A stretch of 64,000 nt of DNA from Planctomycetota bacterium. Lineage in GTDB: Bacteria > Planctomycetota > Phycisphaerae > Tepidisphaerales > Tepidisphaeraceae. Location: NCBI GenBank assembly GCA_026693085.1, contig JAPLNB010000262.1, forward strand, positions 1-64,000, in the 5' to 3' direction. A program made the position numbers and the translations under genes. Shown one piece after another: positions 12,001 through 17,082 of the stretch. Each line of letters starts with the position of its first letter. Position 1 is the first letter of the stretch. A model generated the notes under the pieces. It was given only the letters and a program-made list of their open reading frames with translations. It searched no databases and had not been told where the DNA came from.

Positions 12001-12113
12001 TGACTGTGGCCACGACCCATGCCCCAGAGACGTCGCATTCGACGCGAAAAAGCAGAATCAACGACCGGCCAAACCGCCTTCCACAAGCGCGCGACACGCA
12101 CAGAATGTGCCAT
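1..12113 (-). CDS. Giant multidomain cell-surface protein (LEPR motif, delta-60, VWA-like, FN3-like and RHS repeats), partial
   Basis: A single open frame runs from an ATG at 12113, behind a GGGAGG ribosome site, to the left window edge, giving at least 4037 codons; the C-terminus is outside. I checked that the frame is the same at the start, in the VWA-like region and at the last codon. Order, by approximate residue: MELLEERQLLS (42-52), the N-terminal motif common in planctomycete exported giants; delta-60-type repeats (70-490) such as VQADGRIVAAG and RYNADGTLD; a Calx-beta-like stretch (625-760); about six tandem domains ending in VHVV (880-1590); a VWA-like domain starting DVFLLFDDTGS (1645-1900); Ig/cadherin-like segments (1995-2445); FN3-like segments (2540-2940); and RHS/YD repeats from about 3085, for example YYYDIAGRLTSV at the edge. 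It is probably a surface-exposed or secreted adhesin or RHS-type protein. Whether it ends in a toxin domain cannot be seen. Confidence 0.9.
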   Translation of the reverse strand, partial: MAHSVRVARLWKAVWPVVDSAFSRRMRRLWGMGRGHSQPHQMELLEERQLLSSILPDPLATLQGSADEVTAGLVVTDLGKLRDDQAMAILVQADGRIVAAGATMAGGSWDFALVRYHGDGTLDGSFGFNGRVCTDFADGSTDGAFSLVLQPDGKIVAAGYSASHGSSGFALARYNDDGSLDPTFGSGGLVTTAFGNLNARIAGMALQADGKLVVAGTCYSEGVNADFALARYNLDGTLDGTYGSGGKAITDFHGDTDKAYGLAIDSQGRIVVAGSSNTAGGDLDFALARYDSGGRRDPSFGWHGMVRTNLGRGDDEASSVAIQSDGGIAVGGYANADRFAVVRYLPDGSLDASFASAGKEVSQQAGEIRSMAVLADGSLLVAGRADRGSGTRTVSDFGLGRYDAGGSLVSGFGGGGIVTTDLGSSVDGANAMAVQEDGKIILAGFAAPDARRGTDLAMARYNADGTLDTTFSGALPKLEPLVNIGSGGGMQTMAAYNSGTSDPQFYKVGLSCWSVACNSIRVSGCLSVRSGYSNAYVYATSPIAAINKLVTGTINVDSYCYCCGGGQPREQYSYTFPTDASPIDDGTATAFEISLNDNGNSNYSGCISLEEYFRNTSHARDWADERWCVSVTPLLVSMQGTDTSASEMGPNTGTLTVRLSGAIKSIPGDSSTCVCLWVPFTVSGTATAGDDYVPLATGVTFPIDSTATTSPLTITPKVDWLVESTETVKVTLTASTFPYRLGSPNNATVNITDQTTGIIVYAPEDPGSSSNPANANMYLSGVQQDITTLEIMTLWQDTLSSLHWAVDRLGANGQPVGPPIAEGDFSSQPNAWPTATLRLACGGEYVVRAGKDTNNDEHLTSSDNGVFTSVNVHISPCGAQVNSMTIYGGGNESVTANSPNQDPASYPSLFVEATSNCYWYADNPEPHFDVFPYIDVAGPTRHVRWRVTPTGGTIYNYSLEGHGNYLSLFPLSEPYIIEAGHDDNYYDIDDIGDPLFGVLDDGEVDCGIKVYVVKLNSITVEDSDGHSATNSSSLPEQAELYVETGSGPTTVYLSQDVMPEAYSRILWSINGYDSFHLTDTNGKTAITLPDQYAIGPGDYTLYAGFDTDGDGKLSIGPYGPDDWTEVDCQITVHVVRSKWMQIGDYAGHRAIAPAQRDLYVDAAATGETRLWLTPPADVSSLWPWYNSENPNGDRLLWDVLGTDQRGDFRREDVAYLNFANSGVYDVNIWVDGNSNQSMDGDEDRQYFQVHVVGVTSVTVSDDHGQSAIDTDRKDLYVDGLGDGSANITLSASISGNFYDNAQVLWSVTGRSGDNGTAFSGNFGSTVSPITLPRNDDYGVAVGLDHNLNGWLDANEVDRTMTVHVVGVDSLRVDDNWRHYSATAPGQADLYIDAPPDGPASISIWPYIETGTNAWADTRQVLWSVGDGSSTGDFGDACPVSVNLSGTGIFPVQVGLDHDLNGVLDSAEIHYTVNVHVVRITSITVQDSQIGSLATNPSQSVFYVQRVNNVSDVTLSAAIQADGTDYANVRWAVSGTVLAGDLGSARQIGLPNSGPYIIFVGLDHDHDNVLDTPGEIDCSMIVNVVNQFVNSPPTITGGTIPDFHLPDRASIGSVTPSSPIRLNLGAGQSATQTVEVAPPQMEMSAPAADVFLLFDDTGSFDSVAPSIRQFFAGTEDSPSFVAMLQQAFPAVSFGFGVGRFEDYLEADDEDQPFILNQPIITPDMYGFAGAMEYALSDLCTTPGGGNDIPESIMEALYQVATGAGFDGDGDGSATGSAGDILPFRAFAPSASQAKSAGTIGGAGFRPGALHIILLATDSGTAYMPDPQGPNDIGGLGGVTIPLNEFLDTDYPALTRALPKGHQGATIQKTIDALNAIGAQVIGLGALTQLDRPSWTKMQQTDPQGASSLAREGMPMMDPSSLLKALAKATGTVSHLATPINNGTNQTIGTGDPLYFQVSTGSGVAAQINPQNLINSMIAGIATAVADTLVDVDIVSSDPQVGVTRVSQDHSMPAGIAGSIDIRLTSDGATRNSDIILLKRGTKQLLGAIPVCLNSVFTYQVQATDADQRPGPLTYNLTVSKSDGTVMDQLVDGNGISSTGLITWHFEETGSYFLDVRVSDGEYGVSHRFTLSVTSASAHTNPTITLPAKVDNGLYDLHPYIGQSSSRQIGLSNPDGSPMHGYLYGAPDGMNITDSGVISWTPTSQQVGLWHPMVVVVDENGGRSQVTLDVLATVPPAQNRTPRIVSEPLCLAQVNQLWGWDLVVRDDDPDRLTFSFVESGGVPIRPAGMTLDSATGSVTWFPSADQLGQKYELAIRVSDLLGTYDERHFWIDVLPTPPVVGPAQAALTETGSDAYKAASLSIASADDPNGTDLTYTWQVVGRPSGQDGDPILNPTNGSGRTITAMFRRAGVYRLYATVTRSVSVDGRTSSNSSSSYITVTVPQEPRSVGILPEISTLHTGASKQFYAFVLDQFGDPLPTDRQPEFAWSTNAGTITDNGTYTASEEGSVTITATASVDGQVIQVNGQDLTRTINVDVTSLAVPASFMATDDLVGRVRLSWDTAAGVALYALYRRVVPESGDPEWIDVADFDVSTSPPPTLSYTDWDAPAGRSFYLLYAVDSNGAASSPAGATGICDDGAAPQSPRGVAATGYEDLIALSWTHNTEGDLAGYRIYSNASETGTFALLSGENLIKVNRFDDTTVTAGQRRFYQIAAVDLGGHESDWSTVVDATRISVDTLAPPAGLDSYALGPDRILIRWQESPANVSRYDVYRNTVLITTLGPDRTSYIDTGLSQGVNYSYEVAAIYTDGSSRSDAASASVSDGINLPGAPGGAPTAAAIQATKISLHWNASAGGIYHIYRADTAAGPYVMVDARPITITDVTASSYYTDTGLHSSTSYYYKVVAVSSDGDQSDLAQSTYASVTTIAAPSVAPIVQISEPADVSSAWQIRADTLIMGTIEDPDGDLQSYTVQLEAAAGGAPIIIVTGDHETGAEAKWLGTLRPTSVSDGAYKLVLTASDGVHGPSRCERDIEIKTELKLDNFTLPVTDLTASDSGIPITISRVYDTQYAGRDGVFGPGWRMELPDVDLRTTALPLGKSLPGFRPGDLVYITLPGGQQQVFMFDPKPDNGNQFGFWRPAFTAVAGTTSALTVSQNDGDGQAISLYPDPDSKVCFAPSATAPGETMADISVAYNPAQPAFGGVYTLTTRDGLTYVIDAKSGMVRTISDLNGNSLTFRHGGITSSSGRTVTFTHDTITTSDGATHDRITQVWDSEGPTVGYVYDGRTGDLVGVQPPSIPDNAYIIYEYIDIPDTTNRRFHYLTSVTDARGVTVLQATYDPTTGKLKTLFDAQQNKAPLSSSDHSFQGTSASRTVTDPAGNVTEFIYDSHGSVIREIRQVKNDNGELRCRVIVREYTYHYFLGTLTSFKESKPLDAAWDSRRTVEAGPDDWQTAIEYASPGEDGQFANPPGSILSQTDALGRKTTYMYEPKDGNGNQLSKPIKITDPFGNATEDHYDDAGNVVWTKNALGEVVCYTYVTSKDMDGPIDPPNGLLKGTYRGHIDPATGELVPDQLISLNTYYNSPQYYRLQTSQDASGVVRYYEYQLRSSYSGDVLVDWPEKAPRREITWSKWPSEADYQERVETITYYDYADRAIKTCSGRRVNAAGTELAAGISTLTTYNEIGQVGQTTDEHLGTTSHTYDTRGQLIRTVYPDGTVTMTVYDSMGRAIWVLDRCVPIDGADDGIAEGNATHTWYDSLGRVWKTERASGVRIRIIPDPKIATIKCLYQETLTFGRVVENYNNTIFVGDLVSAGTVFSSTQTEYNTAGQVNTQTGSDGQSTTYGYYADGRVHTTTNAQSQVTTNEYDLFQLVPGGTIEVGDQFQITLTDVDGDTTHTLPVSIASGHGSLAQVCIDLAQAINDCTILPFDAVTAVNCGGAVRIKPNTVGTPIFCTVATTESNGAAADGQTFIAFREDLVRDARGNETGTASDALGRTVRIIYADGSFTETQYLDAGQHVRKIEQRNAGEAEVATDYYYDIAGRLTSV
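7360..9500 (-). repeat. About six tandem ~110-140-residue domains inside the giant surface protein
   Basis: In the giant gene the translated string V-H/Y-V-V followed by S-x-x-V-x-D recurs near nucleotides 9075, 8712, 8360, 8030 and 7690. A first copy begins near 9500 and the last ends near 7360. Each unit contains LYVD or LYVE, then LWSV or a similar W-[ST]-V core, then GLDHDLNGxLD or a related Ca-binding-like loop, then VHVV. Spacing is roughly 330-425 nt. The copies are diverged at DNA level but clearly homologous as protein. I do not recognise the domain as a named family. Confidence 0.8.
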
Positions 12114-12268
12114 CGGATCCTCCCGCGATGAAAACGAAATTGTACAGCGTGGAAAACAACCCACCGCTTCGACCAACTGCACATTATTTGCCGCCCAACA
12201 CGTTGTCAAGAGGCTGTGCAAAATTATCGTTAGATCGTATGATTTACGTTAACCAAACAACCTCATAG

Positions 12269-12274
12269 TATAAT
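12269..12274 (+). promoter_or_regulatory. Candidate -10 box for the glycosyltransferase operon
   Basis: A perfect TATAAT lies 26 nt upstream of the ATG at 12301, inside the 187-nt gap between the divergent giant gene and the glycosyltransferase. No good -35 is placed 17 nt upstream; TTTACG or GTTAAC nearby are weak. AGGAG is 9 nt before the ATG. Confidence 0.4.
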
Positions 12275-12300
12275 GGTGCTGTTCTCTAGGAGCACAAACC

Positions 12301-14622
12301 ATGGCCGATTCGGTGGGCAAAGCAAAACTCTTCAGCGTGCTGTTGGTCTGCTATGGCGACTACGCTCCGTATTCCTGCAGGGCGATCGCCAGTCTGGCCC
12401 AGACCCCCGGCATTCAGGACTGCTGCGACATCCACGTCGGCTGCAACGCCTGCTGCAGCGAAACGTTGGCCAGCGTCCGCGAGAACCTGGAGAAGGACCT
12501 GATCACAACGGCCATCATTTCGAGCCGGAACCTGCACAAAGACCCGATGCTGCGCCAGTTGATCGATTTGGCACGGACAAGGTACGTGTTGTTGATGGAT
12601 GACGATTCGCACGTCAAGCCGGCCTGGTTGCAGGCCGTGGTGGACTTCATCCGCAAGGAAGATCCCTTTGAGCTGGCGGGGTCGCTGCACAGCTTCCAGC
12701 GCAGCGATCAGTACCAGCGCATGGTGGAACAGCGGCCCTGGTGGCGCGGCAGCGTTCACATCCCCCCAGCGCAACGAGACTGGATCGATGTGTGCCCGGG
12801 CGGGTTTATATTGGCAAGAACCGAGTTCCTCCGCCGCCACAACTTCCCCGACCGAGACATGACGATCGAATTCGACGATGTCATGCTGGCCGACCTGGTC
12901 CACCACGTGGGCGGCAGGCTCGTGGCCATGCCCCCACAACTGCTTTCCTTAGTCGCCATCAGCGATGGCCAACGGAGATGGAAATCGCAGGAATCATCCC
13001 AGCCCTCGCCAGAAGCCCGCATCAGCGGCCCGCCATCGCGCCCCATGATCCTGCCGGCCGCAATGCAACTGGCAGTGACCCACTTCCGGGAACGCCGCCT
13101 TGCCGACGCCGAGTCGATCGGCCAGCAGATCCTTCAGCAACACCCCGGCAATGCCAACGCCCTGCACCTCCTGGGCATGGTGGCCCACGAAACCGGACGC
13201 AATGGCCTGGCGGTGGAACTGGTCGCCAAAGCCATCGCCGCCGAGCCACAGGTCCCCGACTTCCAGAACAACTTCGGCAACATCCTGGCCAAACTCGGCG
13301 CCTTCGATCAGGCCATTGCGTCGTTCCGCAAGGCGATCGCGCTGCGGCCCAACTACACCGAGGCCTACAACAACCTCGGCAATGCGCTCAGCCAGCAGGA
13401 CAAGGGTGAGGAGGCCCTCGCGGCGTACCGGAAGGCAATCGAACTGAACCCTCGCTATTTGGACGCCTACGGCAACCTGGGCCATGCCTGTCGCAAGCTG
13501 GGTCGCCTGGACGAGGCGGCCGGCAGCTTCCGCAACGTCCTGGAACTGGCCCCGGACCACGCCGAAGCCCACGCCAACCTGGGCCTGGCCCTCCAGGATC
13601 AGGGTCACTTGGACCAAGCCATCGTCGCTTTCGACAAGGCCATCGAACTCAAGCCCGATCACGCGCAGACTCGCCTCAACAAAGCCCTCGTGCTGCTGCT
13701 GGCCGGCAACTTCAAGGATGGTTGGCCGCAATACGAATGGCGATGGAAGGTGGAGCCAAATAACTCCAGCAACCCTCGATTCGATCAGCCGCTCTGGGAC
13801 GGCAGCGAACTGAACGATCGAACCATCCTGTTGCACTGCGAGCAGGGCTTGGGCAGCACGATCCAATTCATCCGCTACGCGCTGCTCGTGGCCTCGCGCG
13901 CAGCCCGGGTAATCGTCGAATGTCAGCCGCCACTGAAAAGCCTTCTCTCGCGGCTATCGCCCAATGTGCAGGTGCTGGCCAAAGGCGAGACCCTGCCGCC
14001 ATTCGATGTGCAAGTGCCTCTGATGAGCCTGCCGGCGGCCCTGCGCACAACGCGCCAAAGCATTCCGGCGACGGTGCCGTACCTTCACGCAGAGCCAACG
14101 CTGGTCCAGAAATGGCAAGCGGCTCTGCAGCGGTATGCAGGTTTCAAAGTCGGCATCGCCTGGCAAGGCAATCCCATGTACGCCGGCGACCGGCAGCGAT
14201 CGATCCCGCTGAAGCACTATCGACCCCTGGCCCAAGTTCCCGGCGTGCATCTGTTCAGCCTGCAAAAGAACCTCGGCACCGAACAGATCAAGGCCCTGAC
14301 CGAGCCGATGCGTTTGATCGACTTAGGCCCGCAACTGGACCAAGCGACCGGCCCATTCATGGACACCGCCGCCGTCATGAAGAACCTGGACCTGGTGATC
14401 ACCAGCGACACGTCGATCGCCCACCTGGCCGGCGCCCTGGGCCTGCCAGTCTGGGTGGCGCTCTCCTTTGCCCCCGACTGGCGGTGGCTGCGAGACCGCC
14501 AAGACTGCCCTTGGTACCCCACCATGCGACTCTTCCGCCAAAACCAGTTTGGCAACTGGCCGGAGGTTCTCGACCGCATCGCCGAGGCATTGAACGCCGA
14601 AACGCTGAGGATTCACCGATGA
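12301..14622 (+). CDS. Glycosyltransferase fusion: GT2-like domain, TPR array, OGT/GT9-like C-terminal domain
   Basis: This 773-aa cytosolic protein has three parts. Residues 10-215 resemble family-2 glycosyltransferases, with the nucleotide-sugar DDD at 100-102 (LLMDDDSHV) and a later FDDVMLAD. Residues 250-475 are six or so TPR units, for example NNLGNALSQQDKGEEALAAY. Residues 480-773 match the C-terminal domain of bacterial TPR glycosyltransferases related to O-GlcNAc transferase and GT9, with GIAWQGNP and the donor-site-like SDTSIAHLAGALG. The likely role is sugar transfer to protein or glycan; donor and acceptor are unknown. It is divergent from the giant surface protein, which is a plausible but unproven acceptor, and its stop overlaps the next start as ATGA. 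AGGAG precedes the chosen ATG. No membrane segment is evident. Confidence 0.85.
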   Translation: MADSVGKAKLFSVLLVCYGDYAPYSCRAIASLAQTPGIQDCCDIHVGCNACCSETLASVRENLEKDLITTAIISSRNLHKDPMLRQLIDLARTRYVLLMDDDSHVKPAWLQAVVDFIRKEDPFELAGSLHSFQRSDQYQRMVEQRPWWRGSVHIPPAQRDWIDVCPGGFILARTEFLRRHNFPDRDMTIEFDDVMLADLVHHVGGRLVAMPPQLLSLVAISDGQRRWKSQESSQPSPEARISGPPSRPMILPAAMQLAVTHFRERRLADAESIGQQILQQHPGNANALHLLGMVAHETGRNGLAVELVAKAIAAEPQVPDFQNNFGNILAKLGAFDQAIASFRKAIALRPNYTEAYNNLGNALSQQDKGEEALAAYRKAIELNPRYLDAYGNLGHACRKLGRLDEAAGSFRNVLELAPDHAEAHANLGLALQDQGHLDQAIVAFDKAIELKPDHAQTRLNKALVLLLAGNFKDGWPQYEWRWKVEPNNSSNPRFDQPLWDGSELNDRTILLHCEQGLGSTIQFIRYALLVASRAARVIVECQPPLKSLLSRLSPNVQVLAKGETLPPFDVQVPLMSLPAALRTTRQSIPATVPYLHAEPTLVQKWQAALQRYAGFKVGIAWQGNPMYAGDRQRSIPLKHYRPLAQVPGVHLFSLQKNLGTEQIKALTEPMRLIDLGPQLDQATGPFMDTAAVMKNLDLVITSDTSIAHLAGALGLPVWVALSFAPDWRWLRDRQDCPWYPTMRLFRQNQFGNWPEVLDRIAEALNAETLRIHR

Positions 14623-15023
14623 ACCCGATCACAATCGAGATATCGCCCGGCGAACTGATCGACCGGATCACCATCTTGCAGATCAGGGTCCGCAATGTGA
14701 CCGACCCGCATAAGCAACCCCGCATACGGCGAGAACTCGAGTCCCTGCTGTCCGTGCGGCAGCATGCAATCGCAGCTCGTGCCGATCTGCAGAACCTATT
14801 CGGCAACCTGGCAACCGTGAATGAAGCGCTTTGGCGGATTGAGGATGACCTCCGCCTCTGTGAGCGCCGTCGCGATTTCGGGGCGAGTTTTGTCGACCTG
14901 GCCCGCTCGGTATATCGCCTCAATGATCGGCGGTCACGCCTGAAACAGAGCATCAATAAAATGCTCGGCGTGGAAAATGCGGAAGAAAAAATCTACTCCC
15001 ACGCCGCACCTGACCCGCCATGA
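14619..15023 (+). CDS. DUF6165 family protein
   Basis: This 134-aa protein starts at an ATG overlapping the upstream stop (ATGA, 14619-14622), so translation is probably coupled to the glycosyltransferase. The N-terminal ISPGELIDRITILQIR is the hallmark I associate with DUF6165, a small helical family often encoded beside TPR-type glycosyltransferases and polysaccharide genes. The rest is predicted helical, rich in Arg and Glu, with no signal peptide or membrane segment. Biochemical function is not known; the coupling suggests a partner or regulator of the fused glycosyltransferase. An upstream extension in the same frame exists, but it lies wholly inside the glycosyltransferase gene and is very unlikely to be used. 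Confidence 0.8.
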   Translation: MNPITIEISPGELIDRITILQIRVRNVTDPHKQPRIRRELESLLSVRQHAIAARADLQNLFGNLATVNEALWRIEDDLRLCERRRDFGASFVDLARSVYRLNDRRSRLKQSINKMLGVENAEEKIYSHAAPDPP

Positions 15024-15272
15024 GCATTCGCTGTGAAGGCAGAACTTCTGTTCGGCCATCGGCCAGCGACGCCTCTCCGGGGCTCACAGTGTCGCAAGCA
15101 TTGCCTCCTCCTTTTGTCGTCTCCCCACAGACCGCTCCTCATTCCACTGGTCAACCCTCTCCGCCAGCAGTCGCAAACCCATCTTCGACAGTGCTTTCCC
15201 AGAACCTGCGCCATCGCAATAAGTTAAGGAATCCGAGGTTGGCCCTGGCACTACGTTTCTACTTATTCATGC

Positions 15273-15488
15273 TCACTTACAAACCGCAGCGGCGGACCCG
15301 GCACCACCCCCGCCGCGCCCAGCACCGAAGGCGTCGGAAATGTACTTGAGGAACAGCAGCCCGAGCACAACGTGCTTGTACTCTGCAGCGTCCACGCTCC
15401 CGCGGACTTTGTCAGCAGCCTGCCAGAGCTTGTCGCCGGACTCGTTGACGTCGCCATTCGTCTCGAAATCGATCGTTTCCTGCATCAT
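15273..15488 (-). pseudogene. hsdM: Remnant of type I restriction-modification methyltransferase subunit (HsdM N-terminus)
   Basis: About 71 codons from an ATG at 15488 read [21 protein letters not shown] and then carry the motif [20 protein letters not shown]. This is the very conserved N-terminal helical region of HsdM, which normally continues for about 500 residues through a SAM-binding NPPF methylase domain. Here the frame degenerates into Gly/Ala-rich sequence and stops at 15273. No methylase motifs, HsdS or HsdR follow on either strand, so this is a decayed or truncated fragment and not a working gene. It suggests that a type I system was once at this locus. Confidence 0.75.
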
Positions 15489-15563
15489 GCCCCAATCGCC
15501 CCGTCTGTCCGGCAAGGATACTATCCCAACCCCAAGTACCCCAGTTCCCCGCCGCTGGCCGGT

Positions 15564-15603
15564 CGCATTTCTCGCGCGCACGCGCGGGCGCGCGAGAAAT
15601 GCG
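15564..15603. repeat. Perfect 16-bp inverted repeat with 8-nt loop
   Basis: CGCATTTCTCGCGCGC at 15564-15579 is mirrored exactly by 15588-15603, with loop 15580-15587. It lies just upstream of the HsdM remnant. No T-run follows on either strand, so it is not a typical terminator. It could be a recombination scar, a small mobile palindrome or an operator. Confidence 0.7.
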
Positions 15604-15840
15604 CTGCGTTGCTGCTTGATGACCTGTCGGCCAGCTCGTTTTGTCAGTGGGATCATCGGCCGCTGTCACATTCGACAGAGCCATGATCGGACCAACCACA
15701 CGAATCACCGCAGTTTTGCCACACATTTTGTCGAGAACTGCCTTGCGTCTTGCGAGGAGGGGTATACTCTACTCATCCATATTCAGGCTCAGTGGGAGTC
15801 TGACCGGCCGAAAACCCGTGAACGGTTACGAAGAAGGCGA

Positions 15841-15990
15841 TGCGTGTTATGCGGAAACAATATAAGACGCCGACTTTTGGCCTTCGTCTCCCCAATCCAT
15901 TGGAAATACATGAGCTATCGGAACGCTGCGCCAGCGTGTTATCTGGAAGCAAAACCCGAATGCGGGTTTATCTGGAAACCATATAGACAG
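15841..15990. repeat. Three imperfect 22-29-bp repeats and two small hairpins upstream of the zinc-ribbon gene
   Basis: Copies at 15842-15869, 15934-15955 and 15962-15990 share the pattern GCGtGTTATcTGGAAaC. The last is followed within 30 nt by the zinc-ribbon gene. Two hairpins sit in the same stretch: AACGCTG/CAGCGTGTT (15922-15940, with one bulged base) and AAACCCG/CGGGTTT (15952-15969, loop AATG). The wider gap 15489-16015 has no convincing gene. The repeats may be operator half-sites. Confidence 0.4.
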
Positions 15991-16015
15991 TAGTTAGATG
16001 CCAAGGAGTACTTAG

Positions 16016-16414
16016 ATGGCTACAGTGCAGTGCCAAGAATGCAAGACAGTACTAGACGAACATTCGACTTGCACTCCCGAACAGCGCATGCCGTGTCCAA
16101 AGTGTGGCTCGTTATCGAGAAGCTACCACGTCTCCATTGACGACACAGTAGGTCTTCGCGATGGTCTTGGATTACAGGCACGTCACGCTGATGGGAAGCG
16201 ACCGTTCCTCGAAAGCTATGGTGGCGCGGATTATTCGAAGAAACTCGGCAAACATGTCGAGAAACAACGCGTCGTTGATCGTGACAATGATGAGTATCTA
16301 GAGCATATTGTGGACTACGAAACCGGAGCAGTACTTCATCATTGCGAGGAGCCTTTGTCCGCACATACCGGACACGGTTCGGACAATCCGAAAAAACGCT
16401 CAGGGGCCGGATAA
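16016..16414 (+). CDS. Zinc-ribbon protein of unknown function
   Basis: This 132-aa protein starts at an ATG 9 nt after AAGGAG. The N-terminus carries two CxxC pairs (C6/C9 and C27/C30), typical of a zinc ribbon. The middle is charged (GKHVEKQRVVDRDNDEYLEHIVDYETG), and the tail ends AHTGHGSDNPKKRSGAG. There is no signal peptide or membrane segment. I have seen similar small proteins annotated only as hypothetical, scattered through accessory DNA, but I cannot name a family. It stands alone, between an HsdM remnant and an HNH nuclease, with its own strong terminator directly after the stop. That arrangement fits a single-gene transcription unit, possibly cargo of a mobile segment. Confidence 0.7.
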   Translation: MATVQCQECKTVLDEHSTCTPEQRMPCPKCGSLSRSYHVSIDDTVGLRDGLGLQARHADGKRPFLESYGGADYSKKLGKHVEKQRVVDRDNDEYLEHIVDYETGAVLHHCEEPLSAHTGHGSDNPKKRSGAG

Positions 16415-16416
16415 GG

Positions 16417-16455
16417 GGTCATAAGCCAATATATAAATGGCTTATGACCGTTTTT
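16417..16455 (+). terminator. Rho-independent terminator of the zinc-ribbon gene
   Basis: A perfect 12-bp stem (GGTCATAAGCCA at 16417-16428, TGGCTTATGACC at 16438-16449) has a 9-nt AT-rich loop and is followed by GTTTTT. It starts 2 nt after the stop codon of the preceding gene. Confidence 0.9.
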
Positions 16456-16573
16456 CCGGGTCGCTCCTAGGCCGACTATGTTGTGGGGGGGGAGTGTGAT
16501 CGGATGGGGGTGGGAGGTGGTGCCAAGAAGAGCAGCCGGCCACCGTGGAGGTTCGTGAAGCGGAGGAACGGCG

Positions 16574-17056
16574 ATGACGGTAGTCAAGAGTCAGGCTAGC
16601 TTCTTGTGCCATATGCCGACATCCAGTGAACGGCGCACTTGCCGGAACGTTCTTCGTTTTGCCCTCCAGTCCCTGAGCCAGGCGACGGTCCGCAGGTACT
16701 ACGACCAGTATCGAGAAGAGAAAGGCATCCCGAAGCAGTGCGACAACCCCAACTGCTCCTTTCACAATGGCCCCCTGGTGTGGAACGACAAGCTCCTGCC
16801 CCTGATTCTCGATCATGTGGACGGCGTTCGCGCCGACAATAGACCCAGCAAGCTTCGATACCTGTGCCCCAATTGCGACGCGCAGCTCCCCACCCGCGGT
16901 GGAAGGAACAAGGGTCGTGTCTCCGTCAACACCGGCGGGTACGTGGTGAGGAGGCGTGACGGCAAGAAGGACTATACCTTGGTAGCCGAGCCCGGTAGCT
17001 TCCGGATTGCGGGCGGCGAGGTCGCGTTGACGGTCGTCCGAAGAACACCCAAGTAG
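16574..17056 (+). CDS. HNH endonuclease-like protein
   Basis: This 160-aa protein is preceded by GGAGGA about 6 nt before the ATG. The core matches the HNH fold of stand-alone nucleases: zinc-type cysteines C56 and C61 (CDNPNC), the catalytic LDHVDG (D80, H81), DN at 88-89, and a second cysteine pair in LCPNC (C98, C101), then a basic GRNKG stretch. An N-terminal helical part (about 25-50) may bind DNA. Such proteins nick or cut DNA and often come from phages, homing elements or restriction islands. Its target is unknown. Nothing suggests an intron or intein around it. It sits with an HsdM scrap, so this is probably an accessory patch. Confidence 0.7.
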   Translation: MTVVKSQASFLCHMPTSSERRTCRNVLRFALQSLSQATVRRYYDQYREEKGIPKQCDNPNCSFHNGPLVWNDKLLPLILDHVDGVRADNRPSKLRYLCPNCDAQLPTRGGRNKGRVSVNTGGYVVRRRDGKKDYTLVAEPGSFRIAGGEVALTVVRRTPK

Positions 17057-17082
17057 CCTCGTCAAGTAAAGAGAAGGCGCAG

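Noticed and set aside
15993-15999. GTTAGAT, matching the integron attC core GTTRRRY, just before the zinc-ribbon gene
   Set aside because: No partner RYYYAAC site and no attC-like long palindrome lie in the preceding 140 nt, and no integrase is present.
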